Shown piece by piece: positions 9,127 through 22,060 of a stretch of 64,000 nucleotides of DNA. The number at the start of each line of letters is the position of its first letter. Position 1 is the first letter of the stretch. The stretch lies in the NCBI RefSeq assembly GCF_016861915.1, contig NZ_BOLX01000007.1, positions 1 through 64,000 of the forward strand, in the 5' to 3' direction. Under the pieces are notes generated by a model. The model had not been told where the DNA came from, made no database searches, and saw only the letters and a list, made by a program, of their open reading frames with translations. This DNA is from Apilactobacillus nanyangensis (GTDB lineage Bacteria > Bacillota > Bacilli > Lactobacillales > Lactobacillaceae). The position numbers and the translations under genes are program-made.

Positions 9127-9160
9127 AAAAAGACACCCTGTCTCAGGGTGTCTTTTTTTT
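9127..9160. terminator. Terminator after rlmD
   Basis: Perfect 10-bp stem AGACACCCTG (9131-9140) / CAGGGTGTCT (9144-9153) with loop TCT and long A- and T-runs on either side. It closes the core operon and marks the border of the defence island. Confidence 0.95.
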
Positions 9161-9163
9161 TAT

Positions 9164-10531
9164 CTATTTCTTTTCAAATACAGTCACTGATTCAACGTGA
9201 ACAGTTTGTGGGAATTGATCAACTGGTTGAACTGGTTGAGTAATTTCATAACCGTATTCAGCTAAACGACGAGCGTCACGTACTAATGTTGATGGGTTAC
9301 ATGATACATAAACAATCTTCTTAGGTGCTACTTGAGCAGCACTGTCGATGAATGATGATGCAAGTCCCTTACGTGGAGGATCAACCATGATAACATCTGG
9401 TTTCAATCCTTGTGCTTGCCATTTTTCCATTTGGTCTTCAGCACTACCTGTTACAAAAGTAGTGTTGTTGATGTGGTTCTTTTGAGCGTTAATCTTAGCA
9501 TCTTCAATGGCTTCCTTAACGATTTCCACACCGTAAACCTTCTTAGCATGTTCAGCAACTGCTAGTGAGATAGTACCGATACCACAGTAAGCATCGATTA
9601 CGGTTTGAGTACCATCTAGTTGAGCCTTTTCAATTGCTAGAGAGTAAAGTTTTTCAGTTTGTTCAGGGTTAACTTGGTAGAATGAGTTCAATGAAATAGC
9701 GAACTTCAATCCAAGTAGCTTGTCTTCGATGTACTTCTTACCATCTAGGCAAACAGTACTCTTACCTAACAATCCGTTACCATCTGACAAGTTGATGTTT
9801 TGCATGATACTTGTCACTTCTGGTAAGGCTTCCTTGATTTCACGCACGATGATATCAACCATTGGAATCTTCTTGGTGCGAGTAATTAAACCAATCATCA
9901 TTTCGTTAGTGTAATGACCTCTTCTAACCATGATGTTTCTAATCACACCACTGTGCTTAGTTTCATTGTATGGTTCGATATGGTACTTACGTAGGATGTC
10001 TCTAACAACAACAATCGCCTTGTCGATTTCTGGATCTTGAATGTAGAAATCTTCAATGGTTACTAGGTCGTGTGAATGCTTACGGAAGAAACCAGTTTGT
10101 AGTTTTCCATTAATTGAACGAACCGGAATTTGCGCCTTGTTTCTGTAATGGGTTGGGTTATCCATCCCAATAGTTGGCAATACTTCAACATCCATCTTGG
10201 ACTTATCGAAAAGTTCTTGAATTTGGTGTTGTTTGAATTCCAATTGTGCATCGTATTTTAGATGTTGTAATGGAGCGATTCCTGTACGAGTATAGTTTCT
10301 ATCGATGTTTTCTACACGATCTGGTGATTTAGTTAGTAACTTTTCTAACTTCGCGAAACCAAAGTTTTGGTTAACTTTGATTACCTTAATCAAAGCTTTT
10401 TCGCCTGGAAGAGTGTCTTCAATAAACAAAGGATAATCCTCAATCTTGGCTACTCCCAAGCCTTGGTAAGTTAAGTCGATAATATCGACTTCATATTCTT
10501 CGTTCTTTGTAACTGGTGCTTTAAATTTCAT
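9164..10531 (-). CDS. rlmD: 23S rRNA (uracil-C5)-methyltransferase, RlmD/RumA family
   Basis: This 455-residue protein methylates a uracil of 23S rRNA at C5 with S-adenosylmethionine. A TRAM domain fills about the first 60 residues. The SAM motif DAYCGIGT, the DPPRKG motif and the catalytic Cys in SCNPSTL (about residue 411) are intact. The region that usually carries the iron-sulfur Cys cluster reads TRTGIAPLQHL and lacks those cysteines, as in many Firmicutes homologues. It lies downstream of dagK in the gatCAB neighbourhood, as in Bacillus. Whether it acts on U1939, U747 or both is not shown. Confidence 0.9.
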   Translation of the reverse strand: MKFKAPVTKNEEYEVDIIDLTYQGLGVAKIEDYPLFIEDTLPGEKALIKVIKVNQNFGFAKLEKLLTKSPDRVENIDRNYTRTGIAPLQHLKYDAQLEFKQHQIQELFDKSKMDVEVLPTIGMDNPTHYRNKAQIPVRSINGKLQTGFFRKHSHDLVTIEDFYIQDPEIDKAIVVVRDILRKYHIEPYNETKHSGVIRNIMVRRGHYTNEMMIGLITRTKKIPMVDIIVREIKEALPEVTSIMQNINLSDGNGLLGKSTVCLDGKKYIEDKLLGLKFAISLNSFYQVNPEQTEKLYSLAIEKAQLDGTQTVIDAYCGIGTISLAVAEHAKKVYGVEIVKEAIEDAKINAQKNHINNTTFVTGSAEDQMEKWQAQGLKPDVIMVDPPRKGLASSFIDSAAQVAPKKIVYVSCNPSTLVRDARRLAEYGYEITQPVQPVDQFPQTVHVESVTVFEKK

Positions 10532-10553
10532 ATTTACCCCTTTTTCTAAACAA

Positions 10554-10600
10554 AAAAGTTTTGTTGTAATCTTCTAAAATAATCATACAACAAAACTTTT
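10554..10600 (-). terminator. Terminator between dagK and rlmD
   Basis: A perfect 15-bp stem (10554-10568 with 10586-10600, core AGTTTTGTTGTA) is followed on the minus strand by TTGTTT. It follows the dagK stop and precedes the rlmD start. Confidence 0.85.
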
Positions 10601-10615
10601 CGTTTTTAAATTCCA

Positions 10616-11596
10616 CTATGATAATTTATCAACTTTATCGACGAATTCTCTTTCGGCCTTTTCAGCATCAAAACTGATAGACTTCTTTGGCATTTCATCG
10701 ACATTAGCAAACATTTCAATATGTTGCTTTAAGTCAACAAACGTCATTGGTGCGTCGCCACCATATTCACCGTCCAGGTTAATTTGCATCTTGTCTTCGA
10801 CAGGATTAGCAACTAACTTGCTGGTCTTTTTGTAAATGATTCGAGGGTCATTGATATGGCGACCACCACTTAAGACTTTCGCAAGCAGTTGAACAATTTC
10901 AACGATGTTACTGGTCTTAACAATAATCATTGTAAACTTACCATCATCTAACTTGGCGTCAGGAACAATTTGTTCCAAACCACCGATTGAGTTAGTCATG
11001 GCAAGTAAAAACATTGAAGCTTTACCTTTGAATTCTCCACCATCATATTCAAGATCCATTTCGATTGGCTTAATTCTTGGAAGCAACTCAGCTCCACGAA
11101 CTAGATAAGCCAAGTAACCAAAAATGGTCTTTAAATCTGAAGGAACATCGTAGGTTAATTCGGTTAACAAACCTCCACCAGCGATATTCATGAAATATTT
11201 TTCTCCAGCTTTACCAATGTCCATGTTGAAAGTTTGACCTTTCAAAACAACTTTGGCCGCCTCAATTGGATTTTCTCTTGGAATATGCAATGCACGGGCA
11301 AAGTCATTGGTAGTCCCAGCTGGAATAATTGCTAGCTTAGGACGTTTTTCTAGTGGTGCAATCCCATTAACAACTTCGTTAATAGTTCCATCCCCACCAG
11401 CAGCAACAATCAAGTCAAAGCCATCTAGTGATGCTCTCTTGGCTTCATCGCGTGCTGAGTTAGGTTTAGGAGTGGTTGCGTATGCACTAGTTTCATAACC
11501 AGCTTCTTCGAAAACAGCGAGAATATCAATCAGGTTGCGTTTCAAAGCCTCACGGCCAGATGTTGGATTGTATATTACACGTGCCCTTTTTTGCAT
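10616..11596 (-). CDS. dagK: Diacylglycerol kinase, DgkB/DagK type
   Basis: This soluble lipid kinase (326 residues) phosphorylates diacylglycerol to phosphatidate at the membrane face, recycling lipid released during lipoteichoic acid synthesis. The ATP-binding GGDGTINE motif lies at 67-74, preceded by NPTSG near residue 11. The family's usual length is about 300-330. The ATG at 11596 has AGGAG 9 nt upstream; an earlier in-frame TTG (11602) lies too close. It starts 19 nt after the gatB stop and ends in a strong hairpin, so it is probably the last gene of the gat operon. Confidence 0.9.
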   Translation of the reverse strand: MQKRARVIYNPTSGREALKRNLIDILAVFEEAGYETSAYATTPKPNSARDEAKRASLDGFDLIVAAGGDGTINEVVNGIAPLEKRPKLAIIPAGTTNDFARALHIPRENPIEAAKVVLKGQTFNMDIGKAGEKYFMNIAGGGLLTELTYDVPSDLKTIFGYLAYLVRGAELLPRIKPIEMDLEYDGGEFKGKASMFLLAMTNSIGGLEQIVPDAKLDDGKFTMIIVKTSNIVEIVQLLAKVLSGGRHINDPRIIYKKTSKLVANPVEDKMQINLDGEYGGDAPMTFVDLKQHIEMFANVDEMPKKSISFDAEKAEREFVDKVDKLS

Positions 11597-11615
11597 TTCC
11601 AAATTCTCCTAAACT

Positions 11616-13037
11616 TTATTTATTAATGGATGCCATTAATAACTTGTTAACAACTTGTGGGTTAGCCTTACCACGAGTTTGTTTCATAATTTGACCAACT
11701 AAGAAACCAATAGCACGGTCTTTACCATTATGGAAGTCTTCCACAGATTGTGGGTTGTTTGATAGCACTTCATCAATAATTGGTTGTAATTGTGCTGGGT
11801 CTGATAATTGAACCATTCCGTTGTCTTCAACGAACTTCTTAGGTTCTTTACCTTCAGTAATACCCTTGAAGACTTTCTTAGCCATCTTAGATGAAATAGT
11901 ACCGTCTTCAATTAGCTTAATCATTGTAGCTAAGTTTTCTGGTGTAATTTCAGTTTCAGATAGGTCTTTTTGTTCATCATTCAAGTATGCGTTAACGTTA
12001 ACTTGTAGGTAGTTAGATGCCATCTTAGGATCTGCACCTAATTTAATCATGGCGTCGAAGAAGTCAGCCATTTCCTTAGTTTGAGTAAGAACCATTGCAT
12101 CGTAGTCCTTCAAACCAAATTCGTTAACGTAACGTTGACGACGACTAGCTGGCATTTCAGGCATTGAATCGTTAATTTCGTTGATCCATGCATCTGTGAT
12201 GTCTAGTGCTGGTAGGTCAGGTTCTGGGAAGTATCTGTAATCATCCGCACCTTCCTTAACACGCATTAGGACAGTCTTACCAGTTGTTTCATCGAAACGT
12301 CTAGTTTCTTGTTGAATTTCGCCACCAGCCATGATTACACGTTGTTGACGTTTTTCTTCGTATGCAAGACCTTTTCTTACGTAGTTAAATGAGTTCAAGT
12401 TCTTTAATTCGACCTTAGTACCGAATTCTTTTTGACCGTATGGGCGAATTGAAACGTTAACGTCCACACGCATTGAACCTTCTTCCATCTTAACGTCAGA
12501 AATTCCTGTAAATAGGATTCTTTCACGTAAAGCTTCAAGGTAAGCATATGCTTCATCAGGTGAAGCGATATCGGGTTTTGAAACAATTTCGATAAGTGGA
12601 GTACCTTGACGGTTCAAGTCAACGTAAGAGAACTTGTTTCCGTGGGTATTCTTACCGGCATCTTCTTCAATGTGCATTTCTTCGATACCGATTTTCTTCT
12701 TTTTACCGTCTACTTCGATTTCAATCCAACCATCATGCGCATCAGGAGTATCCTTTTGTGTGATTTGGTAAGCCTTTGGGTTATCTGGGTAGAAGTAGTT
12801 CTTACGATCAAAGTGAGGGTATTTTTCAACTTCAGCATGTAGTGCTAAAGCAGCCATAATACCTGATTTAACAACACCTTTGTTGGTTGATGGTAATACC
12901 CCTGGGTATCCCCAATCAATTACGTTGGTGTTTAAGTTAGGGTCAACCCCGTATTGTACGGGAGATGGACTGAAAATCTTAGAGTTAGTCTTTAATTCAA
13001 CGTGGACTTCTAGTCCAATTGTAGTTTCAAAGTTCAT
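11616..13037 (-). CDS. gatB: Aspartyl/glutamyl-tRNA amidotransferase subunit B
   Basis: GatB (473 residues) is the kinase and tRNA-binding subunit of the GatCAB complex, which converts Glu-tRNA(Gln) and/or Asp-tRNA(Asn) to the amide form. The N-terminal cradle begins [11 protein letters not shown] and contains the HIEEDAGK region; a tail/YqeY-like domain ends the protein with [14 protein letters not shown]. It overlaps the gatA stop by one base, a sign of translational coupling. Confidence 0.97.
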   Translation of the reverse strand: MNFETTIGLEVHVELKTNSKIFSPSPVQYGVDPNLNTNVIDWGYPGVLPSTNKGVVKSGIMAALALHAEVEKYPHFDRKNYFYPDNPKAYQITQKDTPDAHDGWIEIEVDGKKKKIGIEEMHIEEDAGKNTHGNKFSYVDLNRQGTPLIEIVSKPDIASPDEAYAYLEALRERILFTGISDVKMEEGSMRVDVNVSIRPYGQKEFGTKVELKNLNSFNYVRKGLAYEEKRQQRVIMAGGEIQQETRRFDETTGKTVLMRVKEGADDYRYFPEPDLPALDITDAWINEINDSMPEMPASRRQRYVNEFGLKDYDAMVLTQTKEMADFFDAMIKLGADPKMASNYLQVNVNAYLNDEQKDLSETEITPENLATMIKLIEDGTISSKMAKKVFKGITEGKEPKKFVEDNGMVQLSDPAQLQPIIDEVLSNNPQSVEDFHNGKDRAIGFLVGQIMKQTRGKANPQVVNKLLMASINK

Positions 13038-14503
13038 TATTGTGCTCCCCCCATCTTTGGATCTTGCTTATGGAAATCAGTGTTTTGTTCGAAAGCGTAA
13101 GCAGCTTGGTATAGAGTTGATTCATCAAATGGCTTACCGATTAATTGCATACCAATTGGTAGTCCGTCTGAGAAACCTGCAGGAACTGACATTCCTGGAA
13201 GACCTGCCATGTTAACAGGAATGGTTAAAATATCATTCATGTACATAGTGATTGGGTCTTTTTCATCCTTCAAGCTGTAAGCTGGAGTAGGAGCTGTTGG
13301 AGTTAAGATCACATCGTAATCTTGGAAAACCTTCTTGAAGTCGTCAATGATTAAAGTACGAACTTCAGCGGCCTTCTTGAAGTAAGCATCAAAGAAACCA
13401 GCTGATAATGAGTAAGTACCAACCATGATACGACGCTTAACTTCGTCACCAAAACCTTGTGAACGACTCTTAACGTATAATTCTTCTAGGTTCTTAGCAT
13501 CTTGTGCTCTGTAACCGTAACGAATACCATCGAAACGTTGTAAGTTTGATGATGCTTCTGAAGGAGCAATGATGTAGTAAGCAGCTACACCGTACTTACT
13601 GTTTGGAAGAGATACTTCTTCAACAGTTGCACCTAATTCACGGTACTTGTCAGCAGCGGCTAAAATAGCGTCTTGAACATCTTTATCAACACCTTCACCT
13701 AAGTATTCCTTAGGTAAAGCAATCTTCATACCTTTAACACCTTTATCGATGTTTTCAGTAAAGTCAGGAACTTCCTTGTTTGAACTTGTCATATCATGTT
13801 CATCTTTACCGGCAATGGCATTTAGAACGACGGCGTTGTCTTTAACAGTTCTAGTCAATGGACCGATTTGGTCTAAACTTGATGCGAATGCAATTAATCC
13901 CCATCTAGATACACGACCGTATGTTGGTTTCATACCAACGATACCGTTAAATGATGCTGGTTGTCTGATTGAACCACCGGTATCTGAACCTAGTGATACT
14001 AAGACATCCCCTGCAGCAACTGCAGCAGCAGCACCACCTGATGATCCACCAGGTACCTTGTCTAAGTTCCATGGGTTCTTAGTCTTGCCATGGAATGAAG
14101 TTTCAGTTGAACCACCCATGGCGAATTCATCCATGTTGGTCTTACCAATGTTGATAGTGCCTGCTTCTTTCATCTTAGCCACGGCTGTACCATCAATGAT
14201 TGGTTTGAAGTTTGATAGCATCTTTGAACCTGCAGATGTTAATACACCCTTGGTTAACATGTTATCTTTCATCGCAACTGGAATACCTGATAATACGTTA
14301 TCTGGGTCAATTCCGGCCTTATCAATTTCTTGGGCTTGCTTAATTGCATTTTCTTCATCGAAAACGACGAAAGCGTTAATATCTTCATCGTTCTTCTTAG
14401 CATTTTCAATTGTTTGTCTTGTTAATTCTTCGGCGGTAATATCACCATTAACTAGGCTTTCGTGAATGCTAAAAATATCTTTTCCTAAATAGTCCATCTT
14501 CAC
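13037..14503 (-). CDS. gatA: Aspartyl/glutamyl-tRNA amidotransferase subunit A
   Basis: GatA (488 residues) is the glutaminase subunit that releases ammonia from glutamine for tRNA amidation. The amidase-signature triad is complete: Lys79 (in AMKDN), cis-Ser154 (PGGSSGG) and Ser178 (GSDTGGSIR). It overlaps gatC by one base at the start and gatB by one base at the stop, giving a tightly coupled C-A-B operon. A second Met at codon 3 is a possible alternative start. Confidence 0.97.
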   Translation of the reverse strand: MKMDYLGKDIFSIHESLVNGDITAEELTRQTIENAKKNDEDINAFVVFDEENAIKQAQEIDKAGIDPDNVLSGIPVAMKDNMLTKGVLTSAGSKMLSNFKPIIDGTAVAKMKEAGTINIGKTNMDEFAMGGSTETSFHGKTKNPWNLDKVPGGSSGGAAAAVAAGDVLVSLGSDTGGSIRQPASFNGIVGMKPTYGRVSRWGLIAFASSLDQIGPLTRTVKDNAVVLNAIAGKDEHDMTSSNKEVPDFTENIDKGVKGMKIALPKEYLGEGVDKDVQDAILAAADKYRELGATVEEVSLPNSKYGVAAYYIIAPSEASSNLQRFDGIRYGYRAQDAKNLEELYVKSRSQGFGDEVKRRIMVGTYSLSAGFFDAYFKKAAEVRTLIIDDFKKVFQDYDVILTPTAPTPAYSLKDEKDPITMYMNDILTIPVNMAGLPGMSVPAGFSDGLPIGMQLIGKPFDESTLYQAAYAFEQNTDFHKQDPKMGGAQ

Positions 14504-14808
14504 TAGTCCCCGCTTTCATCAATGATTGTAGGTGTTCTAATTAATCCGTCGGAAACGTCTGGTGCGTTATCTAATAATGCATCCCTTTGTCCCCAATTAT
14601 CAGCAACATCTTCTCTCATAACGTTAATTTGATCTGTAACACTAAATGTTGGTTCGACATTGCTAGTATCTACATCATTTAAGGAATCAAAAATTCCCAT
14701 GATACTACCTAATTGGTCAGTAAAGTATGGTAGTTGTTCATCGGTTAATTCTAGCTTAGCCAATGATGCAACGTGACTTACTGTCTCTTTACTAATTTTT
14801 TCAGACAT
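14503..14808 (-). CDS. gatC: Aspartyl/glutamyl-tRNA amidotransferase subunit C
   Basis: GatC (101 residues) is the small subunit that wraps around and stabilises GatA-GatB. It shows the family pattern [14 protein letters not shown] near the start and the conserved MREDVADNW in the second half. It is the first gene of gatC-gatA-gatB-dagK, with GAGGGA ahead of the ATG. Confidence 0.95.
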   Translation of the reverse strand: MSEKISKETVSHVASLAKLELTDEQLPYFTDQLGSIMGIFDSLNDVDTSNVEPTFSVTDQINVMREDVADNWGQRDALLDNAPDVSDGLIRTPTIIDESGD

Positions 14809-14838
14809 CGTTGTTCCCTCTTTCTTATATATATTGAT

Positions 14839-14856
14839 AATACTGCTATCAGTATT
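14839..14856 (-). terminator. Weak hairpin between camS and gatC
   Basis: AATACTG (14839-14845) and CAGTATT (14850-14856) flank a 4-nt loop in the 62-bp gap after camS. The T-run is poor, so it is at most a partial terminator. Confidence 0.35.
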
Positions 14857-14870
14857 TTAACACATTCACA

Positions 14871-15971
14871 TTAGTAACTGGTAAAAACGTGAGTATAGAA
14901 ATTCTTTGATCCAGTTTTTCTTGATAAGAAACTTTGAATTCCTTCTGAAGAACTAACTTGGATATCAATTGGAATGTTGTTTGGTAAGTACTTCTTAGCT
15001 GTAGAAGCTACATATTGAGTGAAACTGATGATTTCACTTTGTCCATAGAATTGAGTGGTGATGTTAACGTGTAGACCACGTAAAGTTCCGTCAACGTAAT
15101 GAGCTTGAGCAGTAACACCACTTAAGTTAGGGAAGAACTTTTGAACTTGGTTCTTGAAGTTTTCAAAAGCGTCTTCGTCATTACTATTAACTTCACTGGT
15201 TGAACTATCTGGTAGGACATAGTTCTTAATATCTAGTGACTTCCAGTTATCAACACTGGTTGATCCGGCCTTATTAACTGAGTATGAGTAGAAGTTACCA
15301 CCAACTAAACTATCGTTAGATGCTTGTTTATATAAAGCAATCACGATTGGAATGTTCTTTAGGTCCTTCTTTTGTCTTAAACGTTGTAATACCTTGTCGG
15401 CAATTTCCTTACCTTGTTTTTCAATATCACTATCGCTTAATTTCTTTTGGTAAACGGCACCATAAGCTTCCTTACGGTAGTAGTAAACGGAGTTAATTCC
15501 AAGACCAACGGTCATTCCCTTAATCTTTAGAGAACCATGACTTTGTTCCATGAAATCTTGTTCATCCATTTGTTGTAAGTAAAGTGGTTTCTTAGTATCA
15601 CTACCTGCTGGGTTCAAACCATCAGGATTGTTCTTACTCTTACGACCTAACCAATCTTCGGCAGTACTAGTGTCGATGTATTGGCCTTCTTGTAGGATGT
15701 ATGTATCTGTTGGGAATTGATCCTTTGAGATACTTAGTAATCCATTTTCAAAACCTTTTAGGTTTAATTGGTTGTCATTTTGTTGAACAGAAACCCCTCT
15801 GGATTTACTTGTTAAGTAGTGACCATTCTTAATTACACCTTGATAATAATTGCTATTAGTTTGGGAAATAACTTGAGTACCAGATGAACTGCTACTGTTA
15901 TCGTTGCTTCCACAAGCTGCTAACACTAATGCACTTAGTAGTGCTACAAATAAAACGTTTAATTTTTTCAA
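14871..15971 (-). CDS. camS: CamS-family lipoprotein (sex-pheromone precursor family)
   Basis: This 366-residue lipoprotein has a signal peptide KKLNVLFVALLSALVLAAC with the lipidation Cys at position 20 (lipobox L-A-A-C) and a Ser-rich linker after it. In enterococci the lipopeptide cleaved from such precursors acts as a mating pheromone; elsewhere the function is unclear. The start is taken as TTG (15971), 8 nt after GGAGG; the in-frame GTG at 15986 is part of that ribosome-binding site. It lies between ligA and gatC, a conserved lactobacillar arrangement. Confidence 0.9.
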   Translation of the reverse strand: MKKLNVLFVALLSALVLAACGSNDNSSSSSGTQVISQTNSNYYQGVIKNGHYLTSKSRGVSVQQNDNQLNLKGFENGLLSISKDQFPTDTYILQEGQYIDTSTAEDWLGRKSKNNPDGLNPAGSDTKKPLYLQQMDEQDFMEQSHGSLKIKGMTVGLGINSVYYYRKEAYGAVYQKKLSDSDIEKQGKEIADKVLQRLRQKKDLKNIPIVIALYKQASNDSLVGGNFYSYSVNKAGSTSVDNWKSLDIKNYVLPDSSTSEVNSNDEDAFENFKNQVQKFFPNLSGVTAQAHYVDGTLRGLHVNITTQFYGQSEIISFTQYVASTAKKYLPNNIPIDIQVSSSEGIQSFLSRKTGSKNFYTHVFTSY

Positions 15972-15989
15972 CTTGCTTTCCTCCACAAA

Positions 15990-18008
<2,019 letters not shown>

Positions 18009-18019
18009 TTAGCTCACCT

Positions 18020-20290
18020 CTATTGAACTTTTTGAATTGGTGCGAATGCAGCTAATAGTCTTTTTAATCCCTTGTCTGGGAAAGCAATATCTAGTTCCAT
18101 ATCTTCGCCAGTACCGTTAACTTTCACAACAGTACCTGTTCCCCAGGCCTTGTGTTCAACCTTGTCACCAACGGTCCATGCCTTCTTGTCAGCACCAGTT
18201 CCTTCAGGTTTTTGAACCTTCTTGGCTGGTTGCTTGTAAGCACGTTGTTGTGCAAAGCGCGCATTACGTTGGCTTCTGTTTGAATCAAATGGTGTCTTTA
18301 CAGTACTGCTTTGTGCAAAGTTGTTTTCTGATTCAATTAACTCAGGTGAAATTTCGTTTACAAAACGAGATTCAGGATTAGTTTGACGACGACCATATAA
18401 CATTCTTGAGAACGCGTTAGTTAAGAATAATTTTTCTTGTGCACGGGTAATTCCTACGTATGCTAAACGACGTTCTTCTTCTAGTTCCTTTTCATTTTCC
18501 ATTGAACGACCTAGTGGGAAGATTCCTTCTTCCATTCCCATTAAGAATACAACTGGGAACTCTAGCCCCTTGGCAGCGTGAAGTGTCATTAGGGTAACTT
18601 GTGGAGAGTTTTCTTCGACATCGTCTTGTGCGGAAACTAAGGCTAGATCTGCTAAGAAGTCGGTTAATGGTTCGTTACCATCTTCGTTGTCTTCTTCACT
18701 CCTGTTGGTATCGAATTGTTGAGTTACTGAAATAAATTCTTCAATATTTTCAATTCTAGCTTTGTTTTCAAGTGAGTTAGTCTTCTTTAGTTCTGCTAGG
18801 TAACCAGTGTCATCCAATACGTGTTGGGCAACATCTGTGACGCTACCTTCTTTGGCAACCTTTTGAATCTTAGTCATCACGTTGGCAAAGTCAGCAATTG
18901 AGTTTCTAGCACGACTTGAAAGTGTGTTGTTTAAATCAACGTTTTTGGCAGCTTCTAGCATTGACCAACCGTTTTCACCGGCGAAAATTCTAAGTTTATC
19001 AACACTTGATGCACCAATTCCACGTTTAGGTTCATTGATGATACGTTCTAAACTCATTGAATCACTTTGGTTAGCGACTAGTGTTAGGTAAGCCAAGATG
19101 TCTTGGATTTCCTTTCGGTCGTAGAACTTGTGTCCACCAACAATGTTGTATGGAATGTTTGATTTTAGAAGTGTTTCTTCAATAATACGTGATTGAGCAT
19201 TGGTACGGTATAGGATAGCAAAATCATTGTATGAGTAATGCTTTTCATCCATAATCTTTTGAATTTGGGTAACTGCGAAACGTGCTTCATCAATTTCGCT
19301 TTGGCCACGGTAGTATGAAACCTTGTCCCCTTCTTTGTTTTCGGTCCAAAGGTTCTTGGCCTTTCTAGCAACGTTGTTTTGAATAACGTCGTTAGCAGCA
19401 CTTAAGATGTTCTTAGTTGAACGGTAGTTTTGTTCAAGCAATGTTGTGTGCGCGTCATTGTAATCATCTTGGAAGTTCAAGATATTGTTCATGTTGGCAC
19501 CACGCCAACCGTAGATACTTTGATCAGAATCCCCAACAACACAGATGTTTCTGTATTTCTTAGAAAGCATAGTAACTAGTTTGTATTGTGCTTCGTTGGT
19601 ATCTTGGTATTCATCGACGTGAATGTATTGGAATTTATTTTGGTAGTATTCCAATGTTTCCTTATCGGATTCAAACAATTGGATGGTTAACATGATTAAA
19701 TCATCAAAGTCCAATGCTTGGTTTCCGTGAAGACGTTTTTGGTATTCGTCATAAACCTTAGATACAGTTTCTTCAAATGGACTGTTGTGGTCAATTGATT
19801 CACTGTATTGAATTGGGTCTAATAAGTCATTTTTAGCGTTTGAAATAGCTGAAAGAATTGCTCTTGGGTCGTTCTTCTTAGGATCAATATCAAAGTCCTT
19901 TAGAATTCTCTTTACCAAGGTTCTTTGTTCACTACTACCGGCAATGGTAAATGCACGGTTAAAACCAATTTTATCAATGTGTCTTCTTAAAATTCTGACA
20001 CATAGAGCATGGAAAGTAGAAATCCAAACGTCGTTTCCACCGTAATCTAGTAAGTTAGAAACACGTTCCTTCATTTCACGAGCTGCTTTATTGGTAAAAG
20101 TAATTGCTAGGATATTCCATGGCAATACGTTTTTTTCTTCGATTAAGTAAGCAATGCGATGGGTTAAGACACGGGTCTTACCACTACCTGCACCGGCCAT
20201 TATCAATAGAGGACCTTCGGTACATAGTACTGCTTCTTTTTGTTTATCATTCATTCCTGAAATTAAATCGTTTACTGGCACAAAAAACAC
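18020..20290 (-). CDS. pcrA: ATP-dependent DNA helicase PcrA (UvrD family)
   Basis: PcrA (756 residues) is a 3'-5' SF1A helicase for repair and displacement of RecA or stalled polymerase. It shows Walker A AGAGSGKT (32-39), motif II VDEYQDTN, motif III GDSDQSIYGWRGA, and motifs V-VI (LMTLHAAKGLEF, YVGITRA). The C-terminal tail carries the RNA-polymerase-binding Tudor-like segment (KVEHKAWGTGTV). The start is GTG at 20290, three bases after GAGAGG; a GTG at 20281 is the alternative. Confidence 0.97.
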   Translation of the reverse strand: MFFVPVNDLISGMNDKQKEAVLCTEGPLLIMAGAGSGKTRVLTHRIAYLIEEKNVLPWNILAITFTNKAAREMKERVSNLLDYGGNDVWISTFHALCVRILRRHIDKIGFNRAFTIAGSSEQRTLVKRILKDFDIDPKKNDPRAILSAISNAKNDLLDPIQYSESIDHNSPFEETVSKVYDEYQKRLHGNQALDFDDLIMLTIQLFESDKETLEYYQNKFQYIHVDEYQDTNEAQYKLVTMLSKKYRNICVVGDSDQSIYGWRGANMNNILNFQDDYNDAHTTLLEQNYRSTKNILSAANDVIQNNVARKAKNLWTENKEGDKVSYYRGQSEIDEARFAVTQIQKIMDEKHYSYNDFAILYRTNAQSRIIEETLLKSNIPYNIVGGHKFYDRKEIQDILAYLTLVANQSDSMSLERIINEPKRGIGASSVDKLRIFAGENGWSMLEAAKNVDLNNTLSSRARNSIADFANVMTKIQKVAKEGSVTDVAQHVLDDTGYLAELKKTNSLENKARIENIEEFISVTQQFDTNRSEEDNEDGNEPLTDFLADLALVSAQDDVEENSPQVTLMTLHAAKGLEFPVVFLMGMEEGIFPLGRSMENEKELEEERRLAYVGITRAQEKLFLTNAFSRMLYGRRQTNPESRFVNEISPELIESENNFAQSSTVKTPFDSNRSQRNARFAQQRAYKQPAKKVQKPEGTGADKKAWTVGDKVEHKAWGTGTVVKVNGTGEDMELDIAFPDKGLKRLLAAFAPIQKVQ

Positions 20291-20317
20291 AATCCTCTCA
20301 AATTTATATATAGTTTA

Positions 20318-20326
20318 ATTATATCA
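20318..20326 (-). promoter_or_regulatory. Extended -10 promoter of pcrA-ligA-camS
   Basis: TGATATAAT on the minus strand, 28 nt before the pcrA start, is an extended -10 element. No good -35 is visible at 17 bp. Confidence 0.5.
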
Positions 20327-20357
20327 TAGCTGGGCATATTTTCATTTAGCACCAAAT

Positions 20358-20387
20358 AAAAAAGTCGGCAAATTATGCCGACTCTTT

Positions 20388-20388
<1 letters not shown>
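20358..20388. terminator. Terminator after xpt
   Basis: AGTCGGCA (20363-20370), loop AATTA, TGCCGACT (20376-20383), with A- and T-runs on both sides. Confidence 0.9.
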
Positions 20389-21612
<1,224 letters not shown>

Positions 21613-21694
21613 AGAATCTCTCCTTATATTATTTAATATTCTAAACTATTCGCTAAAAAAAAGAAAATCAAATTTTAACTTAAATATTGTTTAA

Positions 21695-21723
21695 TTGACA
21701 AATGACTCATTTTTCTGTAATTT
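21695..21723 (+). promoter_or_regulatory. Promoter of the DUF2187 gene
   Basis: TTGACA (21695-21700), 17 bp, TAATTT (21718-21723), just before AGGAG and the start codon. The near absence of a leader is notable. Confidence 0.65.
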
Positions 21724-21745
21724 TAAGGTATAAGTTAGGAGATGT

Positions 21746-22021
21746 ATGCTTTTGGTAAAAGATAAATTAACAAGCAATGACAAATCACCATTTGATGTTG
21801 GTGACCAAGTTTCATTCATGCTAGAAAAGAAGAAATTCCAAGGAATCATTGAAAAAGGATACAACAACTCATACATGATTGGTTTTCAAACTACCGATCC
21901 TGCATTAGAGGACAAATACCACGGAAAGATCGTTATTAACAACAAGAACATCACCATGGTAAAAGAAGGACCTCACAACTCAAAAGGTAAAAACAAGGAT
22001 AGTGAATCCGACGAAAAGTAA
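21746..22021 (+). CDS. DUF2187 family protein
   Basis: This 91-residue protein has a small beta-barrel-like DUF2187 domain (FDVGDQVSFML...FQGIIEKGY-NNSYMI) and a charged C-terminal tail of Lys, Asp, Ser and Glu. The function is unknown; the fold resembles Tudor/KOW-like binding modules. The ATG is 4 nt after AGGAG; a TTG at 21752 would be 10 nt away and is an alternative start. It is one of the few plus-strand core genes, with its own promoter. Confidence 0.8.
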   Translation: MLLVKDKLTSNDKSPFDVGDQVSFMLEKKKFQGIIEKGYNNSYMIGFQTTDPALEDKYHGKIVINNKNITMVKEGPHNSKGKNKDSESDEK

Positions 22022-22060
22022 TAAAAAAGCACTGATGACATTAGTCATCGGTGCTTTTTT
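22022..22060. terminator. Bidirectional terminator between the DUF2187 and ECF S-component genes
   Basis: AAAGCAC-GATGAC, loop ATTA, GTCATC-GTGCTTT with one mismatch, flanked by A- and T-runs. The two genes converge here and the stem overlaps the end of the ECF gene. Confidence 0.88.

Noticed and set aside
13749-14465. A 238-codon open frame on the plus strand
   Set aside because: It lies wholly antisense to gatA, has no ribosome-binding site and its protein is a shadow of conserved gatA codons.
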